Made by a program: the position numbers and the translations under genes
The notes under the pieces: generated by a model
What the model saw: the letters and a program-made list of their open reading frames with translations, nothing else
What the model was told of the DNA's origin: nothing
The model's database searches: none
Part shown: piece after piece, positions 11,841-25,900 of the stretch
Position numbering within the stretch: position 1 is the first letter of the stretch
Layout: each line of letters begins with the position of its first letter
Origin: Glandiceps talaboti
Lineage: Eukaryota; Hemichordata; Enteropneusta; Spengelidae
Length of the DNA: 64,000 nt
Assembly (NCBI RefSeq): GCF_964340395.1
Contig: NC_135557.1
Span: forward strand, 5,844,716-5,908,715
Direction of reading: 5' to 3'

Positions 11841-13640
11841 TAAGACATATCACATAGAACTTGATAAAGGAAATCTGATGAATTGAAAAAAAAATTCCTT
11901 GAAAGGAAATATGTAGTGTAGAATATTAGTGATAGTCACTCTTTGGGTTCTGTGTCAATTGAATGTAACAGACACTTTCCCGCCAAATTAAATTTGAGTA
12001 ATATTTGTTTTGTTAAATCTATAAATGTTTAGCATGTAGTTCATCTCCTTTGTAGATTTGTCAAGATTATAACAATTCTTCCTTAATTTTACTCACAAAA
12101 TTTGTCTAAATTTATACAATATTTCATAATAATGGGTTACTTAGATTTTTGTTAATGTGTAGTCTGCTATTTAAAAGGTTAAAGGTCACATTTGTTAGTT
12201 CCTAAATGGGTAATCTGTCAAGGCAAGTTGTTTGCACCATCCTTCTTGTTAGTTTCACAACTGAATCCATTCAATATTTCCAATGCAGTAGCATCACTTT
12301 TTTAGTGGGTATTTACATGGGAAATATGCCACACCTAAATTATCTAAAAACCGAATGACTTTATTGACTGTTTTACATTCTGTATATGGTAGCTGTATGC
12401 TTATTGGTTGACCATCATTATAATGGAATAATTCATCTTCTATGGGCCAATCAGCTGTTGTCTTTTATTTAGTGTAGTTATGTGGGTAGCTTGGCACGTG
12501 TAGGTGAGTATTAGAAATGGAAAATTTACCAAATAGAGTTTAGTACATGTGTAGGTGGTAGACAATTAGTTTGGTTGTAGACAGTAGACATTTTGTCTGG
12601 CTAGACATCACTATGTTTTCAGTACCTTACACAGATCAGCATTTTTTGTCGGGTTTTTATCGCTGATTTAGTTCCTTGTGGAGTTTGATGGTCATGTATG
12701 GTTACCTGTAGGTGATAACACTGTAAGCTGACGTATTATGAAGTCATATTGGTAAATATATCTTTTTTAGTCATTTTCATCTGTCTATCACATTTCTACT
12801 AAAATCACACGTAGAGAGTTTCAGATTTTCAGTAATTTTTTCACACACCACATTTTAATTTTAGACTAAAGTGAAAGAAGTAATTCTGATAAAAAATTCA
12901 CATTTGATCACACTAAATGTCAATTCTATGAATTTTGTGTCATTTCACTTTCCCGCCTAATTTGTGAGACTACACAATTTGGCTATATCAGTAATTGTTT
13001 AACACACAACATTTCAATTTTAGACAAAAATCAAAGAACTGATTTTTGTCTGTCCATTCTTCAAAATTCAGCTAAAGTGACCATGTTTTTTGACAGTTTC
13101 CAGAAATGTATTCATAATTTATTCACTAAATATATTTTTAAACCCAAGAGTGGGTCGTTAAATGTTTTCCCTCTGTAGCACCATAAACGATGGAATTCCG
13201 TGATGTTGTAATAGTGTATTGTCAAACTAGGTCAATACAACAATGTGTCCATGTAGGGTGTTTTTGATTACAAATATTGAACTGTACAATAAAATTATTC
13301 TTGTATTGAAACTAAGGAGTTAGGGGAAGAAAAACTACTTCAGTTGAAATTGAAAGTAAAACAGCTTGTCCAATAATTTGACACCAAAGACAATGTTTAT
13401 GAAATGAAAAAGAAATATAACTATAGAATTGTATTCCTTTCCCCTGTGGTACTTTTTCATGTTTCCAGGTTTTGAGGAATCATTTTTATGATATTGTGCA
13501 TATATTTGCAAAGTTTGGTTTTATTAATAAAGTATTTGAACTCTTCATTTGTTATTTGTTGTTATTTGTTGTTGTTTGTTGTTATTTGTGTGTTAATGAA
13601 GTATATTATTGTGTATACCATGATAAGGATGACCCTATTT
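11841..13640. other. Unique AT-rich sequence, weak internal duplication only
   Basis: No coding signal. Two related stretches (from about 12829 and 13000) share ACACACCACATTTTAATTTTAGAC-like text, and a TTGTTATTTG low-complexity run lies at 13547-13590. Confidence 0.55.
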
Positions 13641-13683
13641 TTTAGCACAACTGAACTTGTTCAGTAGTGCTATAGGGATCGCC

Positions 13684-13698
13684 CGGCGTCTGTCTGTC

Positions 13699-13737
<39 letters not shown>

Positions 13738-13761
13738 ATGTGTGTGTGTGTGTGTGTGTGT
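13684..13761. repeat. CTGT / TG microsatellite
   Basis: A short CTGT run passes into a TG tract with one GGATG interruption. Confidence 0.95.
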
Positions 13762-13764
13762 AAA

Positions 13765-14260
13765 CAACTTAAAGTCAAAAACCGCTGAACCGATTGCCAT
13801 GATATTTGGTGGGTCCATTACCTTGGGTGTCTAGTTGGGAAATTGTTCAAATCAAAATGATCGCATCACAGGTATGTGATTTGGGTCGAAAAATGTGATT
13901 TTTGGTCAAAAAACTTAAACTCAGAAACTACTGGGCAGATTGGTGCGAAATTTGGTTGGAACTTTCTTAAGGGGTGTAAAGTAAGATTTGTTCATGACAT
14001 GATGATTCCATCAGTAATATGCAAATTAGGGCTAAAATGGTTTTTTGGTTAAAAATCTATAATTCCAAAACTACTGAACAAATTGGGCTGAAATTTAATG
14101 GGAATGCATCTAGGGATGTATGGACGAAGAAATATTAAGCATACCATGATTCCATGACTGATATGTAAATTAGGTGTAAAAAAGTTCAATTTTGGTAAAA
14201 AATTTATGTCTCAAAAAGTACTTGGTCACTGAGTCTGAAACTGGGTAAGATGTTTCTGAA
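13765..14260. repeat. Four degenerate copies of a ~144-bp unit
   Basis: Anchor text of the AAACTACTG...TTGG...GAAATTTGG type starts at about 13780, 13925, 14067 and 14214. Copies diverge strongly, but order and spacing hold. Confidence 0.75.
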
Positions 14261-14289
14261 AGTGTTATTCTGCACATTTTGACAAAATT

Positions 14290-14830
14290 GGCCCTAGCGA
14301 CCATGACCACGCCCTTAGCAACAACCAAATGGCAGAATATTTTGGTAAAATAACAACATCATCTGGTAGGCAATTGAGTAAACATTCAAAAAAAATGTAT
14401 GCAAATACCCTAGCAACCATGACCATGCCCATAGCAACAACCAAACGGTCATGTATTTCACAAAGATAACAGGGATTAATAGACAATTGAATAAACATTT
14501 TAAAAATGTATGCAAATTTGCCTGGCAACAAGACCACGCCCATAGAAACAACCCAATAATCAGGTGTATTGCAAAGATAACAACGGGGATTAATAGACAA
14601 TTAAATAAACATTCAAAAAATGTATGTAAATATGCCTAGCAACAAGACCACGCCCATAGCAACAGCCAAATGATCATGTGTATTGCACAGATAATATCAG
14701 GATCTCATACATAAGTGAACAAAAACATACAAAAATGTATGCAAATATATCTAACAACATGACCACGCCCATAGCAACAGCCCAATGATAGCATATAAAG
14801 ATAGCAACATGGTTGGATAGGCAATTGGAT
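14290..14830. repeat. Five copies of a ~115-bp unit
   Basis: CCTAGCAACCATGACCACGC and its variants begin at about 14292, 14408, 14520, 14634 and 14750. Each copy also contains AAACATTCAAAAAATGTATG. Open frames on both strands here are repeat artefacts. Confidence 0.9.
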
Positions 14831-14850
14831 AGTCATTCAGCATTCACATT

Positions 14851-16640
14851 GTTAGCATGGACTACCATATGGATAAACATTTTTAAACACTGTACAGTTG
14901 TGCTACAACACCATTGGTGGTATTTTTCTGTTTCTCATTATCCAACCGACCCAAATTTTCTGCTCAGACATCAAAATAATTTTGTTTCCATTTTTGCCCG
15001 CCTCTAATACTTTGTGGAACAGTGCCCTCTATGACAAAAATAAGCAATTGTCTGGACTGTCAATGTCATCTACGGTCAGGGCAGCAGTGATAAACTTAAA
15101 AAAATTATTTAAAGTTTGGCTGAGAACATGTCAATTGTGTAGAGAAGCTGGGAAAGGGTTTGTTACCAGGAATTCAATAAAAAGAAGATAGAGAGGAGGA
15201 AAAGGAGATGCAGAGAAACATGAAGATGTTATTGAAGATGTTATTTTTGTTACTTTTGTTTATACTGACCGACCCATACTTACTATGAAACAAACAATAA
15301 ATAAAAAGGGCTCTTAGTCTAGATGCTATGTGTGACTTCCAATCTCAAGATTTCTTCACCCAGGAGAGTTTCAAAGCCATGGATAAACTCTATAGAGGTT
15401 AATTTTGTCTAATGAATATCTCCATGGCAACAACACAACCAGACAGTGCCGACACTGTGGAGTAGAGCTGCAACCAGTGTTTCGTTTGCTCTTTTAGTGT
15501 CAATTTATTGTAATATTTATGTCTATTTTGGGTCTATACTCACTGGAGACGTCAAGTTCCACTTGAAGTATGTGTTAAGCTACATGGGTTGAAGTGACAG
15601 ACCATTGCCATCAACCAATCATAAACAAACAATAGGGAGAAACACTAACATTCTTGATTTCAAACAGACACATTCTGAACAGGAGGTATTTCCAAATACG
15701 AAGATAACAAAACTAGTGTATTTTGAGTTTGGGTGTAGGTTGCTATGACTACCTGTTCTTGTTAAGGACAATCACACAGTGTCACACAAGCTAAATAAGT
15801 AAACTTTGTTTCTTTAGGGGTGGAGGTATGTCTGGCATCAATGCGATTGCTGAATTTCACTTTCACACTTCTAACCAAATTTTGAAAACTTTCATGCCTT
15901 TACTGATAACAGGTTCTATATTTACTACTGAGATGTTGATAAGTTGATAAAAAAATTACTTCTAATATGAGATACAGTGCTGGGTTTACGGTAGTATTTT
16001 GATATGTTTACCAACATCTCTCGATAGTAAACAGGTTCATAATTATAAGTTGAAACTTCATGTTTACTATCATGTTTTTATATTACACTGATTGTAGTGG
16101 TTTGACCGCTACAGTTTTCATCATGGTGTACATAATATATAAACATGTGATGTTGCACTTGCGATCGTTCTTTTATTAGGGGAGAGGGGGGGTTTTTATC
16201 CTAAACAAATCATGTTCGTTTATTGAACTTGTACTACATTGAGCGATCGTCACTTAGTCACTTGGAGAGGGGGAGGCGGGTGTCACATATCCATGATAGT
16301 CAATTGTCTTATTTTATATATGAGTACATAGCACATTAAGAACCAATTTCTAACGATGTACGATAAAAGACCACCTAAGAGTTTGGAAAATGTGAGTGAC
16401 ACCTAAGCTGAGGAAAAAGGTCAAGGTTGAACTTTTCGAACTGACAATCACATTACAATTCACTACACAATGCAGTCAGCAAACTGTAAATCTAATAAAC
16501 TTTTGTTAATTCCTAAAATGAGAGAATCTGACAAGAGAAACAAAACTGTTTGGACTAGCTGGTTGAGAATGACAGGTACTGGTAAATGCTGATTTGAATA
16601 TTAGATTGTCATGGCCCTCACTTTCTGTTAAAAAGTTGCT
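14851..16640. other. Unique sequence, no gene recognised
   Basis: No domain, splice-framed exon or RNA gene recognised. Short purine-rich runs occur near 15185-15215 and 16182-16195. Confidence 0.55.
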
Positions 16641-16644
16641 TCGT

Positions 16645-16865
16645 AATAGCACTCCTAGTGGCCAAACGGCGAGATCTTTCGTCTTTCTGACATTAGCCTG
16701 TATATGGAGGGGCAATCTAGCTGCTTCTGAACAGCACTCCTAGTGGCCAAACTGTACAAATCTTTTGTCTTTATGACAATCAGAGTAGATAGACTGAGGC
16801 AAACTGACTGCTTTGGAACAGCACTCCTAGTGGCCAAACTGCACAAATCTTTTGTCTTTATGACA
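16645..16865. repeat. Three copies of an ~86-bp repeat
   Basis: AGCACTCCTAGTGGCCAAAC starts at 16648, 16733 and 16820, each followed by an AAATCTTTTGTCTTTATGAC-like block. The second and third copies are closest to each other. Confidence 0.9.
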
Positions 16866-17101
16866 ATTTGACGTAGTCAAGACCAGAGGGGTCTAAATCG
16901 AGACGTACTTAGCTTTTTTGTTGCAGTCCTTGGTCATCGTTGAGGGCACCAGTCATGTATCAGGCACCTGACACAACACAACACTGAGTTGTCGACACAG
17001 TAGGTATGAGGACCTAAGTTCTCTAACATAGAAAAAGTGACTTTACTATCTGCAATAGTAATGCCACTATACCGATGTTATAATCAAGTTATAGACGAGG
17101 T

Positions 17102-17236
17102 GGGGGGGGGGGGGCTGTGGCATTATGTTTTAGAAAAAGGGGATCAGCCCTTTTTGGTTTTACAGGGGAGGGGGGTCAGTGACTTTTTGTCAGCCCAATA
17201 GAAAAATCCACCACCCCCCCCCCACCCACCCCCACG
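17102..17236. repeat. Poly-G run and poly-C-rich run pair
   Basis: A G13 run at 17102-17114 and a GGGGAGGGGGG tract at 17165-17175 are followed by a C-rich tract at 17211-17235. G-quadruplex formation is plausible on either strand. The G and C tracts could also pair with each other. Confidence 0.85.
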
Positions 17237-17726
17237 TGCACGTCTCTGGTCTACAGTCCAAACACATACACTGTACATAATGTTAACATTCTAAAGCTGG
17301 TCAATATCTAATCACATCTTACAGAAGGAATGGATTATGGATTGTCAGGTTGTTAGAGACCGAAAGATTTGCCATCAACGACAACAACGACATTTTCAAG
17401 TCTAGGTTATGTTACTGTGGTAACGGTTTTGGACCACCCACCCCACACACACAAATTGTGTAGCGTCACAAACAACTAAACTGAGAAATTATAAGTATAC
17501 TCGTAATATATTATGCATTCAATCAACTACTCCCTTTCTTTATGGATTAGTTTTCTGGTGAAATTAACATTTGGATTTAGTAATAATACCAACTTTTGAA
17601 GTCATCGTGTTGCTCAATATCGGCCTTTACAGTCTTGGAATTGACAAAGTTTGGTTTGACTGATAAAATGGATCACTAAAACCACAGTCATTGGCACAGA
17701 GATGCATGAATGCAAAAATAGTTTCA

Positions 17727-17811
17727 CATACATACATACATAAATACATACATACATACATACATACATACATACATACATACATACATACCTACATATA
17801 CACATACACAC
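17727..17811. repeat. CATA microsatellite
   Basis: ATAC tetranucleotide tract with one AAAT interruption. Confidence 0.95.
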
Positions 17812-18017
17812 GTGATGCCTCATGAGACTGCACTGGTTGAAGAAAAAAAAATCCACTTTAAAGAAGATATTAATATCAATAAAAGAATTTATAAATAATG
17901 AAAAATAAAGTAATGAAATATCACACCTTGTACAGATCATACCAGAATCATACCAGGATTTCATGAAGCCATCATAGACACAGACAACAAAGAATTGTTT
18001 TTTTTATCTTAAATTTT

Positions 18018-19176
18018 TTTATTGTGATAATTATATTTCCATATGAAAATAAAGATATTAATTCATTTACATATTTCTTTTTATTTACTGACAATAGTTA
18101 TAAATCAGAAGATGTTGCTTTAAATTTACATTATACATAAAACATAACCAAAATAAATCAATTCCTATTGTATGTAAAAATTAAAAGGGATGAAAATATT
18201 GACAGTTTAAATACAGTTTGTAATAAAAGATAACAGATGTAAATCACACACTAAAATAGGTCTCAATATATACCTAGTTTTTGACTTGAATAAATATGTA
18301 ACTGTTTTTACATTCTCTTCTTTTTATCATAAAAGTTTTAAAAACTTTACAAAAGATTCTACGTAAATCACATTTCAAGTAATTATAATCAATTTTGTTA
18401 CTTGTCAGAGTAGATTGTTTCACTACTCTTTTGAAAACCTTGATCTTGAAGGCTCGTAAAAAGCGTTATAAAAAATCGTTATAGCGCCACCAAGAGTTCA
18501 AAATAGAAAACAGTTATTCCGTAGACGGCAGACGTGCACGTCCTTACAAAACTCCAAATTTACAAAGCAGTACATCTATAAAAAATAAATAATCCCTCTC
18601 TCCATAAATTAAATGCAGTAATACTAAATGGCACATCACAATCAAATGGTATTATTTGCACTACTTTCTTCAAAGCGGATTGTTATAACGGCATCACATT
18701 TTAGCTCAAACTCAAACAGCGCCCTCTAAGTCAAGTGCGGCGTAGAGTTGTCATTTGACAACATGGCGGCATTGTGTTGACATTGTAATTTGGATATGAA
18801 TTTTGATTTTAAATTGTTAAAAATATTTAATCACTAAATTTACATCAAATATTTACATGGGATAATTCTACATAAATTACAGAATGTACAGGTAAGATTT
18901 TATAATTATTTTACACACACAAATGTCATTTTCTAATGACTAAATTGTCATCACAGAGTTGTAATTGTACAAAACAATCACTGACAAGGGACAATTTCAC
19001 AAATATTGTCAAAATTTTGACAATAAATTTCTGAATTTTATCTCAATTTTGGTTTAATGTTGTCTAAAATACATAGCGACTGCCATAGAGGTGCATGGTT
19101 ATGGAAAATAAATTGTCAAAATTTGAAAAAAATGTGAAATTGTGTCAAGATATATGGTGGGTTGATGGTTGTATGT
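18018..19176 (-). other. Probable 3' UTR and poly(A) signals of the NHL gene
   Basis: Downstream of the stop codon on the minus strand there is about 1.1 kb of AT-rich sequence without repeats. AATAAA occurs at 18085-18080 and at 18023-18018. Either could end the transcript; which one is used cannot be told from sequence. A short block at 18715-18775 with AGCGCCCTCT and CATGGCGGCA stands out as more GC-rich. Confidence 0.4.
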
Positions 19177-19970
19177 TTACAAGGTTAACACTGTGATGTA
19201 GTCATAGACATAGTCATAGCCATCCTGTGTAATAAAAATCTTGGTTGTCTTTTCGTCACTGATTTCTATGAAGTCAGGTCTCACTATGTCAGAGTGTACA
19301 ACTACAAACTCTCTATTCTCTGTTACCATAACAACTCTATTATTGCCATAATCACAAATATAAATATTATTTCTTTTATCAACACACAGTCCACCTGCAT
19401 TAAAGCTGTGATCATATGAAGATATAAACTTTAGATTTGAATCATAAAAATGTATCCCTTTGTCATGTGACATAACAACCTTCTGGTCACTTGTTACAGC
19501 CACTGACCAGGGGTAACTAAACTGACCTTCACTCTGAACTTGACCTTTAACCTCTGTAACCATGTCTCCCATTGTTGTGAACTTAATCAGTCTATCTCCA
19601 TAGTAGTCAGTAGCTAATACAAAGTTACCCATGACAGTTATACCACGTAGATCTTCATTTTGACAAATAATTCTGATTATTTTCTTATTTTGATTTGTCA
19701 CAATAATTTGTTTATTACCTTTATCATATATGAAATATTGGTTGTCATGGGATACTGCTATGACCAATGGTTTGAAGGGTTGTGGAAATTCATCTTTAAA
19801 TGTAATACAATCAAGACATTGAAATTCTTTGTTTAAAATCTGAATTCGTTGATTCCAATAGTCACAGACCAGTAGTAAATCAGTTGGAGTCATGGCCATA
19901 CCACAGGGATTGTTGAACTCTGCAGGACCTTTACCTCTCCGGCCAATTCTTTTCACTGACCAGTCAGTAC
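19177..19970 (-). CDS. Exon 11: NHL beta-propeller, C terminus and stop
   Basis: Residues 885-1148. NHL-type blades: one starts at RIGRRGKGPAEFNNPCGMAM and runs to CDYWNQRIQILN; a middle blade holds TDYYGDRLIKF; another reads EGQFSYPWSVAVTSD; the last clear one holds GLCVDKRNNIYICDYGNNRV. NHL propellers bind protein or RNA, as in TRIM-NHL proteins, but no RING or B-box is encoded here. The acceptor TTCATAG sits before base 19970, and the exon enters with two leftover bases (GT) that join the A of exon 10 to give Ser885. TAA stop at 19179-19177. A start within this exon is less likely, because the reading frame runs straight into the acceptor. Confidence 0.88.
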
Positions 19971-22900
19971 CTATGAAGAGGTCAAAGATTAAATCAAGGT
20001 AAGACAACAATACAACTTTCTGAAATTATTCACTTTTTTACATTAGTAAAATAATTTCAAATATAAAATTGTATCACCATGGTTACTTGAATGTATGTTG
20101 TTAATTGCATATTTACATTATTTGTAATCAAAATTATTTGTTGCTATGGCAACCATTTAAAGTAAAAATATAGATACTTCCATAATGGCCTGTATGTCTA
20201 CTAAAGAGTTGTACTCTACCCTCTATTATTAATAAATTTCATCATTTCAGTAATTTTATTACATAAAGGTTATAAAATGGGTGCTTCTTGTTGCCATGGA
20301 AACGTATTCCCAAGAAATGGTACAAAATTATTTTTTCCCCATATTTTTTGATGGGTTTATGTTAGATTAATTCTTTTTTCAAAAATGAATTATAGAAATG
20401 ACTTATTTTTTTGTTTTATGAAAATCTATAGAACAAATTGTTACCAAAGACATATTTCCATGGTAACATCAAAATCATTTTGTATTGTTGAGTAATTTAA
20501 ATAATTGTATTAATAATTTTACTAAGCATATACTGCATGGTTATAATTGTGATTTACATTTTAACTGCACATCAAATTTATAAATTATTTCAACCTGTGT
20601 TTACCCTTTATTTCCTTTCTCTGCAATTAATGAGTATCTTTATCTCAATATTTCATGACCTGACTTTAAATGACTACTGAAAAATGGGAGCATTTGTTGC
20701 CATGGAAACACTTTTTACAGGAATGATATAACCTTGTTTTTCTTCTCCCTTTTAGATACACTTTAGGTAAATGGATGTTTTTTTCTTTATTGCGTCAATT
20801 TGTAATTTGTCTTTTCAGTTACCATGGAAACAGTTAAAAGCTTGTTATTCAAATTCCTATTTCCATGGTAACAGGAAAAATTCATTTTGTGTTAATTATT
20901 ACACTAAATCTTGTTTTTATTGCAAGTTGTGTACATTTACACTTTGTAATCAAAATTACACAATTAATATTTCAATATAGTTTTAGTTTTTACTTCCATA
21001 TTATATTGTGTTTTAATTTTAGGCACTTATTTTGAAATTATTTGTTACCATAGCAACCATATGCTAAATCGTCATCATTATCACTGTTGGTGTTATACAT
21101 GTTAATTATTTTTTTATACAAATTAGAAAGTTTACATTTTGTTTTTAAAGAGGATGACATTTTATAAATATTATCACTTTATATTTGTGCTGGAAATATA
21201 ACTTATTTGTAACCATGGTAACACATTTCTATAAATTATCAATATTTCAGGATGTAATTAAATGTTGCATGAAAATATGACTTTGTAAATTGTATTGCAA
21301 AAATACATCTGTAGAATATGTACATTTATCTTTTACCAACCAACCAACCAACCAACCAATCAACCAACCAATCAATCAATCAATCAATCAATCAGTGATT
21401 TTTAAAGTACTTGTTTCCCCTAGAATGTAGAATTCAGAGGAACTGTACAGTTCAAATCCTCTTGAGAATAAATATGTGTGTAACTTCTGTTTGAAGGTGT
21501 TAGCTGGTTTCTGTTGTATTTCTAATGACAGCATGATATTCATACACATGGGGTGCAGTATATGAGAATTAATGCCCACCCACCATATGACACTAGCTAG
21601 TACTTGGGTAAATGTAGTAATCATTTGATAGATGATTTAAGTGTTCTTGGAGTTGGTTTCATGTGAATTAGGTCAGATATATAGGTTGGCAATATTACAG
21701 TCCATTTCAGAGATTTGTATATGTGATTAGTAAGAGTTTAAATTTATTTTGTTGTATTTTCACTCCCATTTGATCAACTAGTTAGAAGTAGTCACTTTAT
21801 TTTGGCAAATTGAAGGACTGATGGGAAATATATAAGACTTTCTTTGTTGGTTGCTGTTTCCATAGCAATATTACAATATGAAATTCTGATTCAGAAGTAA
21901 AGATTTCATGTCTTCTTTCAAAGAATTATTGTTGTCATCACATCACTACCATGAAATTAATATTTACATAATATTTACTATTACTACTTCAGATTTAAAT
22001 ACAGAATATATTAAATGTTGCTATGGTAAACATAGAAGGGGAGGTATTATGGTTGGTTGTATTATTCAAGCTGGTTTATTGCATCATGAACTACATATGT
22101 ATATTAGGGGGGAGGGGGGAGGGGGTGTTTAGGATTCTGTAAGTACCATTAATCACTGTTATTGTGGACATCAAACTTTCTATTGTTCCATTTCCAGACC
22201 TTTGAAGTGTTGCAATCATTCTGATTTTTATTTACGAGATGTAAGTGGAAACATCAAGGTGGAACTTAATTGGGAGATGAAACGTAACTGTCAACAAGAT
22301 TGAAAAAGAAACAAATGACGGAAAAGTAAAAACAGAAGATGTGTCCTATGGTTAAAAAAACAACTAAACCAAAACCTCTATGTCAAAGTAGTTAAAACTC
22401 AAGGCTACAAGTTGAGAAGTCATGGGTTCAAATCCAGATTAGACAAGACCTACACAATCCCAAGGTGAATATTCTACATACTTGATGGATATAGGGTGTA
22501 ACCCAGCCATATTCTACTCACAATCCCAAGGTGAGTATTCTACATACTTGATGGATATAATAGCGTGTATAACTCGACAGCCAATGGTCCGCTCACAAAG
22601 CCAAGGTGAGTGTTCTACATACTTGATAGTCAGATAGGGTGTATAACTCAGCCATGGTCCACTCACAAATCCAAGGTGAGTATTCTACATACTTGATGGA
22701 TATACTACTAGGGTGTATAACTCAGCCATATTCTACTCACAAAGCCAAGGTGAGTGTTCTACATACTTGATGGATATACCTGGTGTATAACTCAGCCATA
22801 TTCTACTCAAAAAGCCAAGGTGAGTGTTCTACATACTTGATGGATATAGGGTGTATTTAAACTCAACCATATTCTACTCACAAAGCCAAGGTGAGTGTTC

Positions 22901-25900
22901 TACATACTTGATGGATATAGGGTGTATAACTCAGCCATATTCTACTCACAAAGCCAAGGTGAGTATTCTACATACTTGATGGATATAGGGTGTATAACTC
23001 AGCCAATTATTCTACTCACAAAGCCAAGGTGAGTGTTCTACATACTTGATGGATATAGGGTGTATAACTCAGCCATATTCTACTCACAAAGCCAAGGTGA
23101 GTATTCTACATACTTGATGGATATAGGGTGTATAACCCAGCCATATTCTACTCACAAAGCCAAGGTGAGTGTTCTACATACTTGATAGATATAGGATGAT
23201 GTATAACTCAGCCATCTTCTACTCACAATCCCAAGGTGAGTATTCTACATACTTGATGGATATAGGGTGTATAACTCAGCCATATTCTACTCACAATCCC
23301 AAGGTGAGTATTCTACATACTTGATGGATATAAGATGTATAACTCAGCCATATTCTACTCATAAAGCCAAGGTGTGTGGTTCTACATACTTGATGGATAT
23401 AGGGAGTATATAAACTCACTGACAGCCATATTCTACTCACAAAGCCAAGGTAAGTATTCTACATACTTGATGGATATAGGGTGTATAACTCAGCCATATT
23501 CTACTCACAATCCCAAGGTGATCGAGTATTCTACATACTTGAAGGATATAGGATGTATAACTCAGCTATATTCTACTCACAAAGCCAAGGTAAGTATTCT
23601 ACATACTTGATAGATATATAACTCAGCCATATTCTACTCACAATCCCAAGGTGAGTATTCTACATATTTGATGGATATAGGGTGTATAACCCAGCCATAT
23701 TCTACTCACAATCCCAAGGTGAGTATTCTACATACTTGATGGATATAATAGCGTGTATAACTCGACAGCCAATGGTCCGCTCACAAAGCCAAGGTGAGTG
23801 TTCTACATACTTGATAGTCAGATAGGGTGTATATATAACTCAGCCATGGTCCACTCACAAATCCAAGGTGAGTATTCTACATACTTGATGGATATACTAC
23901 TAGGGTGTATAACTCAGCCATATTCTACTCACAAAGCCAAGGTGAGTGTTCTACATACTTGATGGATATACCTGGTGTATAACTCAGCCATATTCTACTC
24001 ACAAAGCCAAGGTGAGTGTTCTACATACTTGATGGATATAGGGTGTATTTAAACTCAACCATATTGTACTCACAAAGCCAAGGTGCAAGGTGAGTGTTCT
24101 ACATACTTGATGGATATAGGGTGTATAACTCAGCCATATTCTACTCACAAAGCCAAGGTGAGTATTCTACATACTTGATGGATATACCTGGTGTATAACT
24201 CAGCCAATTATTCTACCCACAAAGCCAAGGTGAGTATAATTCTACATACTTGATGGATATAGGGTGTATAACCCAGCCATATTCTACTCACAAAGCCAAG
24301 GTGAGTGTTCTACATACTTGATAGATATAGGGTGTATAACTCAGCCATATTCTACTCACAAAGCCAAGGTAAGTATTCTACATACTTGATGGATATAGGG
24401 TGTATAATAACCCAGCCATATTCTACTCACAAAGCCAAGGTGAGTGTTCTACATACTTGATAGATATAGGATGACGTATAACTCATACAGCCATCTTCTA
24501 CTCACAAAGCCAAGGTGAGTGGTTCTACATACTTGATGGATATATATAGGGTGTATATATAACCCAGCCATATTCTACTCACAATCCCAAGGTGAGTATT
24601 CTACATACTTGATGGATATAATAGCATGTATAACTCGACAGCCAATGGTCCGCTCACAAAGCCAAGGTGAGTGTTCTACATACTTGATAGTCAGATAGGG
24701 TGTATAACTCAGCCATGGTCCACTCACAAATCCAAGGTGAGTATTCTACATACTTGATGGATATACTACTAGGGTGTATAACTCAGCCATATTCTACTCA
24801 CAAAGCCAAGGTGAGTGTTCTACATACTTGATGGATATAGGGTGTATTTAAACTCAACCATATTCTACTCACAAAGCCAAGGTGAGTATTCTACATACTT
24901 GATGGATATAGGGTGTATAACTCAGCCATATTCTACTCACAAAGCCAAGGTGAGTATTCTACATACTTGATGGATATAGGGTGTATAACTCAGCCAATTA
25001 TTCTACTCACAAAGCCAAGGTGAGTATTCTACATACTTGATGGATATAGGGTGTATAACCCAGCCATATTCTACTCACAAAGCCAAGGTGAGTGTTCTAC
25101 ATACTTGATAGATATAGGATGACGAATAACTCAGCCATCTTCTACTCACAATCCCAAGGTGAGTATTCTACATACTTGATGGATATAGGGTGTATAACTC
25201 AGCCATATTCTACTCACAATCCCAAGGTGAGTATTCTACATACTTGATGGATATAAGATGTATAACTCAGCCATATTCTACTCATAAAGCCAAGGTGTGT
25301 GGTTCTACATACTTGATGGATATAGGGAGTATATAAACTCACTGACAGCCATATTCTACTCACAAAGCCAAGGTAAGTATTCTACATACTTGATGGATAT
25401 AGGGTGTTTAACTCAGCCATATTCTACTCACAATCCCAAGGTGATCGAGTATTCTACATACTTGAAGGATATAGGATGTATAACTCAGCTATATTCTACT
25501 CACAAAGCCAAGGTAAGTATTCTACATACTTGATAGATATATAACTCAGCCATATTCTACTCACAATCCCAAGGTGAGTATTCTACATATTTGATGGATA
25601 TAGGGTGTATAACCCAGCCATATTCTACTCACAATCCCAAGGTGAGTATTCTACATACTTGATGGGTATAATAGCGTGTATAACTCGATCGACAGCCAAT
25701 GGTCCGCTCACAAAGCCAAGGTGAGTGTTCTACATACTTGATAGTCAGATAGGGTGTATAACTCAACCATGGTCCACTCACAAATCCAAGGTGAGTATTC
25801 TACATACTCGATGGATATACTACTAGGGTGTATAACTCAGCCATATTCTACTCACAAAGCCAAGGTGAGTGTTCTACATACTTGATGGATATACCTGGTG

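Larger units (their letters stand above)
13644..14850. mobile_element. Composite non-autonomous repeat element (unclassified)
   Basis: Starts with a near-perfect hairpin at 13644-13671 (arms of 13 nt, one mismatch, TT loop), then GATCGCCCGGCGTCTGTC and a TG tract. A four-copy repeat of about 144 bp follows, then a five-copy repeat of about 115 bp. This layout, a palindromic end followed by a tandem core, is common in non-autonomous DNA transposons and Helitron-like repeats of invertebrates. I see no target-site duplication or transposase, so the class stays open and the right-hand boundary is uncertain. Confidence 0.45.
20076..22031. promoter_or_regulatory. Cluster of X-box-like palindromes in the last intron
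   Basis: About eleven matches to the RFX X-box type GTTNCCATGGNAAC lie in 2 kb: near 20076, 20140 (GTTGCTATGGCAAC), 20290 (GTTGCCATGGAAAC), 20455, 20696, 20818 (GTTACCATGGAAAC), 20860, 21044 (GTTACCATAGCAAC), 21209, 21856 and 22018. The DNA between them is AT-rich and does not align as a clear tandem repeat. They may be RFX sites of an intronic enhancer, or relics of a palindromic mobile repeat. Confidence 0.4.
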
